Positions 48,868 to 57,181 of a DNA stretch of 64,000 nt are shown piece by piece. Under the pieces are notes generated by a model. That model was not told the origin of the DNA. It searched no databases and was given only the letters and a program-made list of their open reading frames with translations. This stretch comes from CBDAQA01 sp965198865 (GTDB lineage Bacteria; Planctomycetota; Phycisphaerae; Tepidisphaerales; Tepidisphaeraceae), in NCBI GenBank assembly GCA_965198865.1, contig CBDAQA010000025.1:62001-126000 (forward strand), in the 5' to 3' direction. Position 1 is the stretch's first letter; each line of letters starts with the position of its first letter. A program made the translations under genes and the position numbers.

Positions 48868-50355
48868 ATGGCCCAGCTCGTTCTCGACATGCCGATCGAC
48901 CGGGCCGCGTCGCGCCGTTCAGGTCGGATCGCGTCGATGGTCTGCTCGTTGGGGATGATCGCCGTCACCGAGCGGCTGATCTTCTTCTTCGGCATGATCT
49001 ACACCCGCCGCACGCTGGGGGCGGCTGCAATCGGGCAGTACAGCTGGAACGCCGCGGTGCTGGGGTACTTCCTGCTGTCGGTCAACCCGGGGCTGGAGAC
49101 GGTGGCCAAGCGAGAGGTGGCACGCGATCCGGGGCAGGCCGCGCGGTACGGGTCGTGGCTGCTGGGGCTGCAGACGGCGCTGGGCGGCGTGGCGTTCCTA
49201 GCCACGGTCGCCATCGCGATGACGGTGCCGCGCGAGCCGGCCGTGCGGACGCTGCTGCTGCTGCAGGGGATCGCGCTCTTGTTGGCCCCGCTCGACTTCA
49301 CGTGGCTGGCGCAGGCCCGCGAGCGGATGCCGGCCGTGGCGGGGTTGAACGTCGCGCTGCAGCTGTTGCAATTGCCGGCGTTCGTACTGCTGCTGCACCG
49401 GCCGGCCGACCTCACTCTGTTCGTGCTGATCCCGTACCCGTTCCGGATCGCGCTGATCGGTTACACCGCCTGGTACTGCGCCCGGCACGACCTGATCCGC
49501 TGGCGCGACGTGCGGTTCCGCCTGGCCGGGTCGATGGCCCTGCTGCGCGAGGCGATGCCGATCGGCCTGTCGCAGGCGGCGGTGCTGCTCTACTACAACA
49601 CCGACGCCATCATCCTCGGCGCGTTCGCCGGCGACCGCGCCGTCGGCCTGTACAGCACGGCCTACCGGCTCATGCTGCTGCCGACCTTCATCTATCAGGC
49701 GACGTTCCCCGCGTTCCTCCCCTCGCTGGCCCGGGCCGATAAGGAGCCGGGCAGCACCGTGGGCGAGGACTTCTTCCGGCTCCACGCCTACATCGGCCTC
49801 GCCGCCGGCAGCCTCACCTGGGCCGCCGGCCGGCACCTGCTGGCCGCGATGTACGGTCCCGGCTACGCCGACGAGGGTCGGCTCTACGAGTGGCTGTCGC
49901 TCAACCTGCCGCTGATCTTCCTCAACGTCGGCCTGCTGATGCCGTTCTCCGCTTGGGGGTTGCAGCGGGTGCAGTTGAAGATCAGCTGCGTCGCCGCGGC
50001 CGTCAATGTGGTCCTGAACGTCATCCTGGTTCCCCGCTACGGGGCGCCGGCGGCTGTGGTGACCACTCTGCTGGCCGAGACGGTCGTGTTCTGCTGGGCG
50101 GCGACGCTCAGGTCGTCGGCAATCCGGCCGATTCCGTGGATCGGCATCCTGGTCCGACCGATGATCCTCTCGGCGGCGACGGCCTTCACCCTGCGCGCCG
50201 CCGTCACCCGATGGCCGGCCGTGTGGCTGCCGCTGACGGTTGGCGGGGCCGCCCTGATGGCCTGCGGCATCGGTTGGGTCGAGCGGGGCCGCCTGGCCAT
50301 GATGATCGCCGCACGCCGTGGCGACGTCCCTGTCGGCAGCCGCTGTGCCGCCTAG
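48868..50355 (+). CDS. Polysaccharide flippase (Wzx/MATE-like)
   Basis: 495 residues with about 12-14 membrane helices, beginning after a short basic tail. Family landmarks: LGAAAIGQYSWNAAVLGYFLLSVNPGLE near the N-terminus, PIGLSQAAVLLYYNTDAIILG at the start of the second half and GLYSTAYRLMLLPTF. This is the polysaccharide-transport/oligosaccharide flippase layout that moves lipid-linked repeat units across the inner membrane. The next gene, a pyruvyl-transferase-like enzyme, supports a surface-polysaccharide role. Confidence 0.9.
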   Translation: MAQLVLDMPIDRAASRRSGRIASMVCSLGMIAVTERLIFFFGMIYTRRTLGAAAIGQYSWNAAVLGYFLLSVNPGLETVAKREVARDPGQAARYGSWLLGLQTALGGVAFLATVAIAMTVPREPAVRTLLLLQGIALLLAPLDFTWLAQARERMPAVAGLNVALQLLQLPAFVLLLHRPADLTLFVLIPYPFRIALIGYTAWYCARHDLIRWRDVRFRLAGSMALLREAMPIGLSQAAVLLYYNTDAIILGAFAGDRAVGLYSTAYRLMLLPTFIYQATFPAFLPSLARADKEPGSTVGEDFFRLHAYIGLAAGSLTWAAGRHLLAAMYGPGYADEGRLYEWLSLNLPLIFLNVGLLMPFSAWGLQRVQLKISCVAAAVNVVLNVILVPRYGAPAAVVTTLLAETVVFCWAATLRSSAIRPIPWIGILVRPMILSAATAFTLRAAVTRWPAVWLPLTVGGAALMACGIGWVERGRLAMMIAARRGDVPVGSRCAA

Positions 50356-50403
50356 CTTGGAATCGGCGCGACCCGCTCCGCTGTTTTACCCCGAAGGGCA
50401 CGC

Positions 50404-51600
50404 GTGAACGTTCGTTGGTCCGACGCCATGCCCCGCACGGTGAGACGCGCCGCGCCACCGCCCTCCAAACGGTGGACCGGCCACGGCGACCGCGCGCAGC
50501 AGCGGATCGGGCCCACCCCTGCGGCCGGCCTCCCCCCACTCGATTCGTTCCTCGCCGGCCTGCGCGGCCGGCGGTTCTTCTTCGCCCCGGTCTCGGGCAA
50601 CAACGGCGACCGGCTGATCGAGATGGGCAGCCGTGCCCTTCTGGCCCGCCACGGGTTGACCGCCGTCGACCGGCCCGGCGGGGCGGACCTGATCGTGATC
50701 AACGGTGGGTACGCGATGAGCGACCTCTGGCCGCACGGCTTCGACCAGTGCCGCCGGCTCAGCAACCGTCACCCGAACGTCCCGCTGCTTGTGCTGCCGT
50801 CATCCTTCTGGTTGGACACGACCGACTTTCCGGCCCTGTTCGCCCGACGCCGTGCGCCGCTCTACCTGTTCTGCCGCGAGCCGCTCAGTCGCAACATCCT
50901 CCGCGGGCTCCGCTTCCCCTGCGCGACCGGCATCGGGCTCGACCACGACTCGGCCCTGGCGCTGGCGGGGTCGCCGTGGCTGGCGGCGTTGGGCCGGAGC
51001 GCGGGGCGGGCGGGCCACGTGCTGATCGTGCCCCGGCACGACGCGGAGCGCGCGGCCATCGCGCCGGTTCCGCGTCGACGTCGGCTGCCGCGGTGGATCC
51101 GGGACCTGCTCCAGCCGCTGTCCCCGCTGCGCGACGGCGCGCGTCGGCTCGGCCGAATCGCCGTCCGCCGCCGCCCCTCGGCCGGCGACCCGTCGCGGCT
51201 GCCGTTCGTGCAGCAGGCGATCGCGCACCTGCGGTCCACCGGCTCCATCGGCGATCACCTGCCGATCCTCGTGGCCGACATCTCCGACCCCGCGCGGGCG
51301 AGCTTCGCCGAGTTCTGCGACGCCGTGGCCGGCGCATCCGTCGTCTACACCGAGCGGCTGCACGTCGGCATCCTGGCCGCCCTGCTCGGCAAGCCGACGC
51401 ACCTGCGGGCCGGCAACACCCACAAGATCCGCGGCATCTACGACCACTCCCTTCGCGGCCTGCCGTCCGTGCGCATGTTCGATCCGACGCCCGTGACGAC
51501 GCCCGCCGACACGCTTTCCGCGACGGTCAGTCCGGTCGTGTTCGACGTCAGGCAAATCCTCGGCCCATCGGACGCCGACCAAGGCTCGCGGGCCGCCTGA
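50404..51600 (+). CDS. Polysaccharide pyruvyl transferase family protein
   Basis: 398 residues starting at GTG 50404. An Arg/Pro-rich start is followed by FFFAPVSGNNGDRLIEMGSRALL, DLIVINGGYAMSDLW, VPLLVLPSSFW and the C-terminal SVVYTERLHVGILAALLGKPTHL, where the RLH motif is diagnostic for the PssM/CsaB/WcaK family. These enzymes add ketal pyruvate to cell-surface glycans, using phosphoenolpyruvate. It is 48 bp after the flippase gene and likely in one transcript with it and lipA. Confidence 0.88.
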   Translation: MNVRWSDAMPRTVRRAAPPPSKRWTGHGDRAQQRIGPTPAAGLPPLDSFLAGLRGRRFFFAPVSGNNGDRLIEMGSRALLARHGLTAVDRPGGADLIVINGGYAMSDLWPHGFDQCRRLSNRHPNVPLLVLPSSFWLDTTDFPALFARRRAPLYLFCREPLSRNILRGLRFPCATGIGLDHDSALALAGSPWLAALGRSAGRAGHVLIVPRHDAERAAIAPVPRRRRLPRWIRDLLQPLSPLRDGARRLGRIAVRRRPSAGDPSRLPFVQQAIAHLRSTGSIGDHLPILVADISDPARASFAEFCDAVAGASVVYTERLHVGILAALLGKPTHLRAGNTHKIRGIYDHSLRGLPSVRMFDPTPVTTPADTLSATVSPVVFDVRQILGPSDADQGSRAA

Positions 51601-51652
51601 AGCCGCGCCGAGCTTGGATCGGGCCGGGCGACGCCCTAAACTGTGGCACCCT

Positions 51653-52564
51653 ATGCCCGTCTCCCTCGCCCACATGGTGTTGCCGTCAGCCCCCGCCACA
51701 TCGCCCACGGCCGGGCGGAAACCGTCGTGGCTGAAGATGAAGATGCCGGCCGGCGACGGGTACTCGTCGCTGCTGCGTCTGGTGAACGAGCAGAAGCTGC
51801 ACACGGTCTGCCAGAGCGCCAAGTGTCCCAACATGGGCGAGTGCTGGAGCGCCGGCACGGCCACGCTGATGATCCTCGGCGACGTCTGCACCCGCAGCTG
51901 CGGCTTCTGCCACATCGCCACCGGTCGCCCCCCGACGCTGGATCTCGACGAGCCGATGCGCGTGGGCTACGCCGTCGCCCAGATGAAGCTCGGCCACGCC
52001 GTGCTGACCAGCGTGAACCGCGACGAGCTGCCCGACGGCGGCGCGGCCGTGTGGGCCCACACGATCCGTGAGGTGCGACGCCAGTCGCCCGGCACCAGCG
52101 TCGAGGTGCTGATCCCCGACTTCGCCGGCAATTGGGACGCCCTACAGGTCGTCCTGGACGAGCGGCCCAACATTCTGAACCACAACATCGAGTCGGTCCC
52201 CCGCCTGTACAAGCAGGTCCGCCCCCAGGCCAAGTACCGCCGCAGCCTGGAGCTGCTGAAGATCGCCAAGGAGTTCGGCCTGACCACCAAGACCGGCATG
52301 ATGCTCGGCCTGGGCGAGGAGGAACACGAGATCGAGGCGACGATCACCGACCTGGTGTCGATCGGCACCGACATCCTCACGCTCGGCCAGTACCTGCAGC
52401 CGACGCCGAACCACCTGGCCGTGGAGCGGTGGGTCCACCCCGACGAGTTCGCCGCGTGGAAGGTCAAGGGCGAGGCGGCCGGCCTGCGCCACGTCGAGAG
52501 CGGACCAATGGTCCGCAGCAGCTACCACGCGGAACAGCAGGTGGCGGCGCACGCGATGACGTGA
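51653..52564 (+). CDS. lipA: Lipoyl synthase
   Basis: 303 residues. It inserts sulfur into octanoyl groups on lipoyl domains. The auxiliary cluster cysteines are C53, C58 and C64 (CQSAKCPNMGEC), and the radical-SAM cluster is C79, C83, C86 (CTRSCGFC). The C-terminal RSSYHAEQ contains the Ser ligand of the auxiliary cluster. I start at the ATG at 51653, giving the usual length. A partial copy of its last about 50 bp occurs at 53228-53279. No lipB is visible nearby. Confidence 0.96.
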   Translation: MPVSLAHMVLPSAPATSPTAGRKPSWLKMKMPAGDGYSSLLRLVNEQKLHTVCQSAKCPNMGECWSAGTATLMILGDVCTRSCGFCHIATGRPPTLDLDEPMRVGYAVAQMKLGHAVLTSVNRDELPDGGAAVWAHTIREVRRQSPGTSVEVLIPDFAGNWDALQVVLDERPNILNHNIESVPRLYKQVRPQAKYRRSLELLKIAKEFGLTTKTGMMLGLGEEEHEIEATITDLVSIGTDILTLGQYLQPTPNHLAVERWVHPDEFAAWKVKGEAAGLRHVESGPMVRSSYHAEQQVAAHAMT

Positions 52565-52618
52565 CCCAGGTCCGCATCGTGGACCTCTGGATGCCAGGGT
52601 CAGACGGAGGATCAACCC

Positions 52619-53212
52619 ATGACCGCGATCGCCGCCGCGCCGCCGACCGTCGCTCCGCGCCGCTACACGCCGGACGACGTGCTGGCGATGGAGGACCAGG
52701 GGCTGTTCGAGCTGGTCGACGGACAACTGGTGGAGAAGCGCTTGGGGGCCGATGCGACGATCGTGGTCGGGGAGATCACCGGCCAGCTGTGGCTGTAAAA
52801 CCGGAACGCCAAGGCCGGGCACGTCATGCCCGAGCAGAGCTACCTGGCATCTCCGCGCCGCCCCGGACAGGTCCGTCGGCCGGACGTGTCGTTCGTCACA
52901 ACTGACCGAATGCCGGTCCCCCGGCCGCCGGGCCACTTGCCGTTCCGGCCGGACCTGGCGGTCGAGGTCGTGTCGCCGACGGACAACGCCTACGAGTTGC
53001 AGGACAAGCTGGCCGATCACCGATCGGCAGGGGTGCCACTGGTGTGGGTCGTCTGGCCGCACGTACAGTTGGTCCAGCAACACGCGCCCGGCAAACCGAT
53101 GGCTGAGTTCCACTCCGGCGACACCCTGACCGGCGGTGACGTGCTGCCGGGGCTAGCCGTCGCCGTCTCCGACCTCTTTTCGGTCGGCGGGCCGACGGGC
53201 CCGGGGCAGTGA
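52619..53212 (+). pseudogene. Uma2-family protein gene interrupted by a nonsense codon
   Basis: A continuous 198-codon frame except for TAA at 52796-52798, after residue 59. Before it: PDDVLAMEDQGLFELVDGQLVEKRLG; after it: MPEQSYL, RRPDVSFV, RPDLAVEVVSPTDNAYELQDKLADHRSAGVPLVWVVWP. These are the two halves of the Uma2/DUF820 PD-(D/E)XK fold. The paralogue at 53426 is unbroken and shares the same N-terminus (MTAIAAA) and C-terminus. Downstream translation from an internal ATG at 52826 would lack the N-terminal domain. Most simply a decaying duplicate. Confidence 0.85.
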
Positions 53213-53227
53213 GAGCGGCCCCGATAA

Positions 53228-53279
53228 TCCGGAGCAGCTTACACGCGGAACAGCAGGTGGCGGCGCACACGATGACGTC
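53228..53279 (+). repeat. Duplicated fragment of the lipA 3' end
   Basis: Nearly identical to 52512-52563 at the end of lipA, with an exact shared block CACGCGGAACAGCAGGTGGC and beyond. The lipA stop is altered (TCA instead of TGA). It marks the left part of the tandem duplication that also produced the second uma2 gene. Confidence 0.9.
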
Positions 53280-53425
53280 AGGCAATTCCACCGGTTTGAG
53301 ATGACCGAGCCCGCCGATGCCGAGTTGATCAGCGTCACCACGAGGTCTGCCCCGCAGTCGCCGGAATCGTGCTGAAGCCCATCGGCACGGCGTGGTAAGA
53401 TCGGACTGCACTGGGAGGTCTGTCC

Positions 53426-53998
53426 ATGACCGCAATTGCAGCTGCGCTGCCGCCACCTGCTCCTCCGACGTTTGCGCCTCAAGACCTGCTGTCGATGGAG
53501 GACGACGGGCTGTTCGAGTTGGTTCATGGCCGGCTGGTGGAGAAGCGGATGGCCTCGGCGTCCAACTGGATCGCCGGTCGCATCACCTACCACCTGACGG
53601 CCCACCTGCTGGCGACCGGCGCGGGCGAGGTGCTACCGGAGCAGACGTTCCTCTGCTTCCCCGACAATCCGGATCAGACGCGGCGGCCCGACGTGTCGCT
53701 CGTCGTCGCCGCCCGCGTTCCGCGGCCGTGGCCGCCGGGCCATCTGACGTTCCCACCCGACTTGGCCGTCGAAGTGCTGTCGCCCAACGACGTGGCGGTC
53801 GAACTCGAACTGAAGCTCGACGACTACCGTTCGGCCTGCGTGCCCCTGGTCTGGGTGGTGGTGCCCGACCTGCGGATGGTCCGCGTCCACCCGCTCGGTG
53901 GCCCCATGACCGAACTCCGCAACGGCGACACGCTGACCGGCGGCGATGTGCTACCAGGGTTCGTCGTGGCCGTGGCCGACCTGTTCCCGCCGGCTTAG
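53426..53998 (+). CDS. Uma2-family (DUF820) restriction-endonuclease-fold protein
   Basis: 190 residues. The ATG has GGGAGG at 53413-53418. The Uma2 pattern is intact: LLSMEDDGLFELVHGRLVEKRM, VLPEQTFLCF, TRRPDVSLVVAAR, LAVEVLSPNDVAVELELKLDDYRSACVPLVWVVVPDLRMVRVH and GDVLPGFVVAVADLF. The D in RPDV, the E in VEVLSP and the K in LKLDDY are the likely PD-(D/E)XK residues. The family is widespread in planctomycetes and cyanobacteria in many copies; biological role unknown. It is the intact copy of the interrupted gene at 52619. Confidence 0.9.
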   Translation: MTAIAAALPPPAPPTFAPQDLLSMEDDGLFELVHGRLVEKRMASASNWIAGRITYHLTAHLLATGAGEVLPEQTFLCFPDNPDQTRRPDVSLVVAARVPRPWPPGHLTFPPDLAVEVLSPNDVAVELELKLDDYRSACVPLVWVVVPDLRMVRVHPLGGPMTELRNGDTLTGGDVLPGFVVAVADLFPPA

Positions 53999-54029
53999 CC
54001 GGCACCCACCCCTTGAGCGCGAGCGCCGC

Positions 54030-54653
54030 ATGTCCGAGCCGCCGCCGATGCTGACCTACGCGACGCCGCGGCGTGAACGCCGCTACTCCCGCGTCGATTG
54101 GTCCGCACGGCTGCTCGGTGCCGCGCAAGTGCTGATTGCCCTGTTGTTGCTGGTCCACATCGTCACCACCTTGGGGCGAGACACGTTCTCTGACGGCCCT
54201 TGGGTGGCACGACTGGCGTGGTACTGGTTCCCAAGATGCGCGATCGTCTCCAATGCTGTGGCGGCCGTGATGGCCCTCTCAGCGTCGTTTCGACTGCGGG
54301 GTCAACAGGGGATGGGCCTTCGCAGGTACCTGGGGCTCTGCCTTGGCAACCTGGCCATCACCGCGGTGGCGATGGTCGTTTTGGACCGGTGCCGGCTCTT
54401 CGTCAGCGACAACCCCTTGGCGCCGCCCGTCAACGACCGTCGGTTCTACTTGGACGCCGACCTGTACGTGCAGGTGCCGATCCTCTTCCTGATCTGCAAC
54501 CCCGTTCTGGTCCTGCTCGCGGTTCGGCTGGTCCTTCGCCCATGGGCCGATGAGCCCGTTCCAGTGCAGTCGCATTCGGAACCCGGAAGCGGAACGAAGG
54601 TCACATTTGATGAACCCACCGCTGCCATCCGGGGCGACCACGAGCGAGGATGA
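54030..54653 (+). CDS. Hypothetical four-helix membrane protein
   Basis: 207 residues. Membrane helices at about 28-48 (LLGAAQVLIALLLLVHIV), 67-87, 99-120 and 148-169, with a Gly/Ser/Thr-rich charged tail. No domain recognised. The ATG at 54030 lies 31 bp after the uma2 stop. The sequence that follows looks like a frameshifted piece of another membrane protein. Confidence 0.65.
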   Translation: MSEPPPMLTYATPRRERRYSRVDWSARLLGAAQVLIALLLLVHIVTTLGRDTFSDGPWVARLAWYWFPRCAIVSNAVAAVMALSASFRLRGQQGMGLRRYLGLCLGNLAITAVAMVVLDRCRLFVSDNPLAPPVNDRRFYLDADLYVQVPILFLICNPVLVLLAVRLVLRPWADEPVPVQSHSEPGSGTKVTFDEPTAAIRGDHERG

Positions 54654-55031
54654 TCACCGTGCATGCCCGGCGCACCCGTCGATTACCCGCACGTGCTCGA
54701 TGCGCCCGGTCACGCGTTGATCAACCTCCATCGCCAACCGTCGATACCCCGGTCGCCCTCACGGCTGGGCTGCAGCTGATCCTGGCCGGCCTGATCATCG
54801 TCGATGCTGGTCGTCGCGGCGACGTACGCAACACTCTGGCCCAGCGCGTTCGTCGGCAGTGTCTGGCCGACGCCCCGCCAGCGGCGCCCGCTGTACATCA
54901 CGTACCTGATCGCGCTGCCGATCATCGTCGGCCTGTTTACGGTCGCCGCCAACGCAGAGACTTCGGCGTACGATCACGACACGCCGTGGGATGCTCGCCG
55001 TGCGACCGCTGTGGCCGCGGCGGTGATCGCC
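54654..55031 (+). pseudogene. Frameshifted remnant of a membrane-protein gene
   Basis: A 378-bp stretch without an intact gene. Hydrophobic coding-like segments occur in different frames: TPVALTAGLQLILAGLIIV (about 54740-54800, one frame) and, directly after, MLVVAATYATLWPSAFVGSVW and YITYLIALPIIVGLFTVAAN (54804-54960, another frame). Joining them by a single shift near 54800 restores a plausible three-helix protein. The second frame runs on into the antisense of the doc gene, so the natural end is lost. Evidence is by inspection only. Confidence 0.4.
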
Positions 55032-55424
55032 TTACGTCACGGCCGGCCAGTGCCGGCGGAAGAAGTCGGCGACGCCGGCCTTGTCATTGGTGCCGGACGC
55101 GACGCCGTAGGTCAGGTAGAAGTAGTCGTTGGGCGGGGCGTCAAAGTCGACGCCGTTCATTGCCAGGAAGACGACCGCCGACAGCGCGGCGACGCGCTTG
55201 TTGCCGTCCACGAAGCAGTGGTTCTTCGCCAGGTGGAACAGGTAGGCGGCGGCCATCTCCGCCAGGTCGGCGTGGGCACGTTGGCCGCCGAACGCGGCGG
55301 CCGGCTGAGCCACGGCCGACTCCAACAGTCCCGCGTTCAGCACGCCCCGTCCGCCGCCGTGCGTCTCGATCTCCGACTGGTGGATCCGCCGCACCTCGTC
55401 GAGCGTCAGGAAAATCGGCTTCAT
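55032..55424 (-). CDS. doc: Doc-family (Fic fold) toxin
   Basis: 130 residues. FLTLDEVRRIHQSEIETHGG and the N-terminal LLESAVAQP are Doc landmarks, and the active loop is H69-C-F-V-D-G-N-K-R77, the Doc version of the Fic motif. In P1 Doc this loop phosphorylates and inactivates EF-Tu. Paired 3 bp downstream of an AbrB-like gene, as expected for a toxin-antitoxin unit, although the partner is usually Phd. Confidence 0.92.
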   Translation of the reverse strand: MKPIFLTLDEVRRIHQSEIETHGGGRGVLNAGLLESAVAQPAAAFGGQRAHADLAEMAAAYLFHLAKNHCFVDGNKRVAALSAVVFLAMNGVDFDAPPNDYFYLTYGVASGTNDKAGVADFFRRHWPAVT

Positions 55425-55427
55425 CGG

Positions 55428-55670
55428 TCACTCCGCCAGTCGCCGCAGCGTCTTCTCGTACCGGGCGCTCATGGCCTTTAGCGCCGAGGCGAACATCGCC
55501 TCGCGGCCCTGCCGATTCATCGGCGTGAGGACCAGCGTCCCGCCCGCCTCGGTGACGCGGATCAGCGTGTCGGCGTTGATGCCGAGCCGTGCCAACGTCG
55601 CGTCGTCCAGGACCAGGGCGAGCCCGTCATTCACGCGGGTCAACGTCCGTGTTTTGATGCCGTTGTTCAT
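55428..55670 (-). CDS. AbrB/MazE-like antitoxin
   Basis: 80 residues. The SpoVT/AbrB swapped-hairpin pattern is seen in LALVLDDATLARLGINADTLIRVTEAGGTLVLTPMN, followed by a C-terminal helix (MFASALKAMSARYEKTLRRLA) likely to bind the toxin. First gene of the Doc module and probably its autorepressor. Its start lies 28 bp from the stop of the dehydrogenase gene upstream on the same strand. Confidence 0.85.
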   Translation of the reverse strand: MNNGIKTRTLTRVNDGLALVLDDATLARLGINADTLIRVTEAGGTLVLTPMNRQGREAMFASALKAMSARYEKTLRRLAE

Positions 55671-55698
55671 GCCGTATCTCCAGCCCAGGGCGACCCGA

Positions 55699-56871
55699 TC
55701 ACGCCTTCACCTGCGATCCCGCCAGATCCACCGGTCCCGTCCCCGTCGTCGCCAGCGTCTTCCGCCCGGCGTGCACCTCGCCCAGGTCGTTCAGGAACGC
55801 GTCGTACCGCTCGCCGTCGATCGGCAGCTCGACCGGCGTCCGCGTGACGCCGGCCAGCAGCATCGCGTTGCCGATCTCCAGGCCGCGGACACCCTCGACG
55901 CCGGGGCCGAGCATCGGCGTGCCCTTGGTGATCGCGTTGACGAAGTTCTGCGTCATCGCCTGGTGCTCGTTGGCCACCTTGGAACCGTAGGGGATCTCGC
56001 AGTCCCACACCTCGACCGAGGCGAAGCTGAGCGGCGACGTCTCGCGCACGGCGCGCACCGACTGCCGAGCCCGGCGGAACCGCAGCTTGCCCCCCTCGGC
56101 CACGATCCTGCCGCGGTCGCCGACGATCTCCAGCCGGTTCGTGCCGGGTGCCTCGCCGGTCGTGGTCACGAAGTGCCCAATCGCGCCGGTGGGGTACTCC
56201 AGGATCGCGCTCACCTCATCCTCCACCTCGATCGGGTGCGTCTTGCCCAGCGACGCGACAGCCGTGATGCGGCTGGGCATCAGGTCGGGGATCCACTGGA
56301 TCAGGTCCAGGTTGTGGGGGCATTGGTTGATCAGCACGCCGCCCCCCTCGCCGGCCCAGGTCGCGCGCCAGCCGCCGCTGGCGTAGTACGTCCAGGTGCG
56401 GAACCAGTCGGTGATCAGCCAGGTGATCCGCGTCACCTCGCCCAGCTCGCCGTCGCCGATCAGCTCGCGGAGCTTCTGGTACATCGGGTTCGTGCGCTGG
56501 TTGAACATGACGCCGAACTTCAGGTGCGGCACCTTCGCCGCGGCTCGGTTCACCGCGCGAGCGGCGCTGACGGACACGGCGACCGGCTTCTCGCACAGGA
56601 CGTGCAGCCCCGCCTCGAACGCCGCCCGCGTGATCGGCTCGTGGTCGTAGTGCGGCACGGCCACGAGGACGGCGTCAACCGTGCCGCTGCCGAGCAGGTC
56701 GGCGACGGTTGCAAACTGCGGGACGTCGGCACCGACCTTCTCGCGGCGCGTGGCATCAGTGTCACAGACGGCCCCCAGGGTCGCCCCGCTCACGCTCCTC
56801 GCGGCCAGGTACTTCGCGTGGGCCGAGCCCATGTTGCCCAGGCCAATCACGCCCATTCGCACGGTGTCCAT
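55699..56871 (-). CDS. Gfo/Idh/MocA-family oxidoreductase
   Basis: 390 residues. The Rossmann start MGVIGLGNMGSAHAKYL (6-22), DAVLVAVPHYDH and HVLCEKPVAV (the EKP catalytic Lys) define the family; GGGVLINQCPHNLDLIQWI holds the D-x3-H-like site near 190. These NAD(P)-dependent enzymes oxidise or epimerise sugars and sugar derivatives. There is no Tat signal, so it is cytoplasmic, unlike many planctomycete relatives. Substrate unknown. Confidence 0.93.
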   Translation of the reverse strand: MDTVRMGVIGLGNMGSAHAKYLAARSVSGATLGAVCDTDATRREKVGADVPQFATVADLLGSGTVDAVLVAVPHYDHEPITRAAFEAGLHVLCEKPVAVSVSAARAVNRAAAKVPHLKFGVMFNQRTNPMYQKLRELIGDGELGEVTRITWLITDWFRTWTYYASGGWRATWAGEGGGVLINQCPHNLDLIQWIPDLMPSRITAVASLGKTHPIEVEDEVSAILEYPTGAIGHFVTTTGEAPGTNRLEIVGDRGRIVAEGGKLRFRRARQSVRAVRETSPLSFASVEVWDCEIPYGSKVANEHQAMTQNFVNAITKGTPMLGPGVEGVRGLEIGNAMLLAGVTRTPVELPIDGERYDAFLNDLGEVHAGRKTLATTGTGPVDLAGSQVKA

Positions 56872-56945
56872 GCTGGCAGAATCGGGGCCGTTCGAGCCAC
56901 TGTCAAACCGCCGTCGAACCACCACGTTTGGCGGGAAGAAATGGG

Positions 56946-57039
56946 AGCCGCAGACGCACGCAGATGAAGAGCGCAGGGCTGAGCACTGAGCGCGGCCCCG
57001 GTTTTCCTCATCTGCGTGCAACTGTGTTCATCTGCGGCT
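56946..57039. repeat. Palindromic repeat, CGCAGATGAA family
   Basis: Left arm AGCCGCAGACGCACGCAGATG (from 56946) and a right arm ending CATCTGCGGCT (57039) pair imperfectly. Units resemble the inner CACAGATG element at 31322-31404. It lies between the divergent starts of the dehydrogenase and LOG-like genes. Confidence 0.75.
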
Positions 57040-57181
57040 AATCCGTCCTCTTCGGGGCGGCGGAAAATTTTCGCGTCCCATTGAACTCGTCCCCGCACGT
57101 TGCCATAGTGATGGGTCGCGCCCATCGGCGACCGTGAACCGACGCGCGACCGAATCTTGCCCCGCGAAGCGAGCCCGCCAG

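Noticed and set aside
54804..55481. 225-codon plus-strand frame as one membrane protein gene
   Set aside because: Only its first about 60 codons look like protein; the rest is antisense to the doc gene.
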